Of a stretch of 6,769 nt of DNA, positions 5,732 through 6,769 are shown one piece after another. Source of the DNA: Comamonas sp. (GTDB lineage: Bacteria; Pseudomonadota; Gammaproteobacteria; Burkholderiales; Burkholderiaceae_C). A program made the translations under genes and the position numbers. The stretch is taken from contig JAFAIY010000602.1 of assembly GCA_019236485.1 (NCBI GenBank), positions 1-6,769 on the forward strand, in the 5' to 3' direction. Positions within the stretch are counted from its first letter, which is position 1. Every line of letters begins with the position of its first letter. The notes beneath the pieces are model-generated. The model ran no database searches. It was given only the letters and a program-made list of their open reading frames with translations, and was not told where the DNA came from.

Positions 5732-6769
5732 ATGAGTATCGAAATCCGTAATGTCAGCAAGCAGTTCGGCGATTTTCAGGCCCTGCGCGATGTCAGCCTC
5801 GACATCAAATCGGGCGAGCTGATCGCCTTGCTCGGCCCCTCGGGCTGCGGCAAGACCACGCTGCTGCGCATCATTGCTGGCCTCGAGACCGCCGACGTGG
5901 GCAGCATCCATTTCAGCGGCGAAGACACCACCGATGTGCATGTGCGCGACCGCAACGTGGGCTTTGTGTTCCAGCACTATGCGCTGTTCCGCCACATGAC
6001 CGTGTTCGAGAACGTGGCTTTCGGCCTGCGCGTCAAGCCGCGCAAGGAGCGCCCCAGCGAGGCCGTGATCCGGGAAAAAGTCATGAAGCTGCTCAAGCTG
6101 GTGCAGCTGGACTGGATCGCCGATCGCTATCCCACCCAGCTCTCGGGCGGACAGCGCCAGCGTATCGCGCTGGCCCGCGCGCTGGCCGTGGAGCCCAAGG
6201 TGCTGCTGCTCGACGAGCCTTTCGGCGCGCTGGATGCCAAGGTGCGCAAGGAACTGCGCCGCTGGCTGCGCCAGCTGCACGACGAGCTGCATGTGACCTC
6301 CATTTTCGTGACCCACGACCAGGAAGAGGCGCTGGAAGTGGCCGACCGCGTGGTCGTCATCAACCAGGGCAAGATCGAGCAGGAAGGCACGCCCCAACAG
6401 GTCTGGGACAATCCGGCAACGCCTTTTGTCTACGGCTTTCTTGGCGACGTCAATCTGTTCAAGGGCCGCGCCAGCGATGGCCGCGTCTACCTGGATGAAG
6501 GCATGCAGCTTGACAGCAGCGATGCCCATGGCGCCCAGGACAGCCAGGCTTTTGCCTATGTGCGTCCCCATGATCTGGAGGTGGAGCGCTATTCGCCGGG
6601 CCAGAACCTCGACGCCCAGGGTCGGCCCACGGGCATCGTGGCCCAGCTCTCGCGGGCCATCGTGGTCGGCCCCATCGCGCGGCTGGAACTTATTCCCTCC
6701 GAGTCGGCACAAAGCACGGACAATGCCGGAGATGAGGGCCTGATCGAGGCCCAGATCCCTGCCCAGCAG
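5732..6769 (+). CDS. cysA: Sulfate/thiosulfate ABC transporter ATPase CysA (3' end cut by window)
   Basis: Cytoplasmic ATPase that powers sulfate import. I translated 346 codons from the ATG at 5732 with no stop before the window edge; family members are about 350-365 residues, so only a few C-terminal residues are missing. All ABC motifs are intact: Walker [10 protein letters not shown] (35-43), Q-loop Gln81 in VFQHYALF, signature LSGGQ (137-141), Walker B VLLLDEP (157-163), D-loop GALD (165-168) and switch His195 in [14 protein letters not shown]. The segment [25 protein letters not shown] (219-243) is typical of CysA and leads into the C-terminal TOBE-type regulatory region, including VRPHDLEV (277-284). 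It begins 29 bases after cysW with an AGAGA site six bases before the ATG, and is clearly the last importer component of the operon. Confidence 0.95.
   Translation, partial: MSIEIRNVSKQFGDFQALRDVSLDIKSGELIALLGPSGCGKTTLLRIIAGLETADVGSIHFSGEDTTDVHVRDRNVGFVFQHYALFRHMTVFENVAFGLRVKPRKERPSEAVIREKVMKLLKLVQLDWIADRYPTQLSGGQRQRIALARALAVEPKVLLLDEPFGALDAKVRKELRRWLRQLHDELHVTSIFVTHDQEEALEVADRVVVINQGKIEQEGTPQQVWDNPATPFVYGFLGDVNLFKGRASDGRVYLDEGMQLDSSDAHGAQDSQAFAYVRPHDLEVERYSPGQNLDAQGRPTGIVAQLSRAIVVGPIARLELIPSESAQSTDNAGDEGLIEAQIPAQQ

Noticed and set aside
5519..6712. 397-codon open frame on the minus strand opposite cysA
   Set aside because: cysA on the plus strand has every ABC ATPase motif intact; the antisense frame has no family signature.
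1..6769. A novel defence, mobile or biosynthetic system
   Set aside because: All sizeable reading frames with protein-like composition belong to known families. There are no transposase, integrase, phage or toxin-antitoxin signatures and no CRISPR-like repeats.

Overview
This GC-rich window (genes rich in C/G at third codon positions, short AT-rich intergenic stretches) looks like a chromosomal segment of a betaproteobacterium, most likely in the family Comamonadaceae (Comamonas/Delftia type). I base this on codon style, gene order and protein flavour; no database search was possible. I see no mobile element, tRNA, rRNA, CRISPR array or phage gene.

Left part (1-814): an FMN-dependent NADH-azoreductase gene (azoR) reads leftward. 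A LysR-type regulator gene diverges from it across a 185-bp AT-rich spacer holding overlapping candidate promoters and three direct copies of ATAGATT. This is the classic layout of a LysR regulator controlling its divergent neighbour.

Middle (815-2640): the LysR gene is followed in the same direction by a small RBBP9/YdeN-type serine alpha/beta hydrolase. The hydrolase ends at a good intrinsic terminator. Next comes a 209-bp non-coding stretch, part of it only 20% GC, with palindromes. It probably holds the regulated promoter of the sulfate operon.

Right part (2641-6769): a complete sulfate/thiosulfate ABC importer operon lies in the order sbp-cysT-cysW-cysA. Sbp is the periplasmic binding protein, CysT and CysW are the two permeases, and CysA is the ATPase. 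CysA runs off the right edge and lacks only its C-terminal end. The products form one inner-membrane machine that feeds sulfate to assimilation and cysteine synthesis. A hairpin-containing 162-bp gap separates sbp from the permease genes. cysT and cysW overlap by one base, and cysW appears to carry an N-terminal extension with an extra membrane helix.

Overall this is ordinary core-metabolism DNA. I found no new system. The points most worth checking are the extended CysW, the shared ATAGATTG words in two promoter regions, the palindromic sbp leader, and the link between the hydrolase and the sulfur operon.
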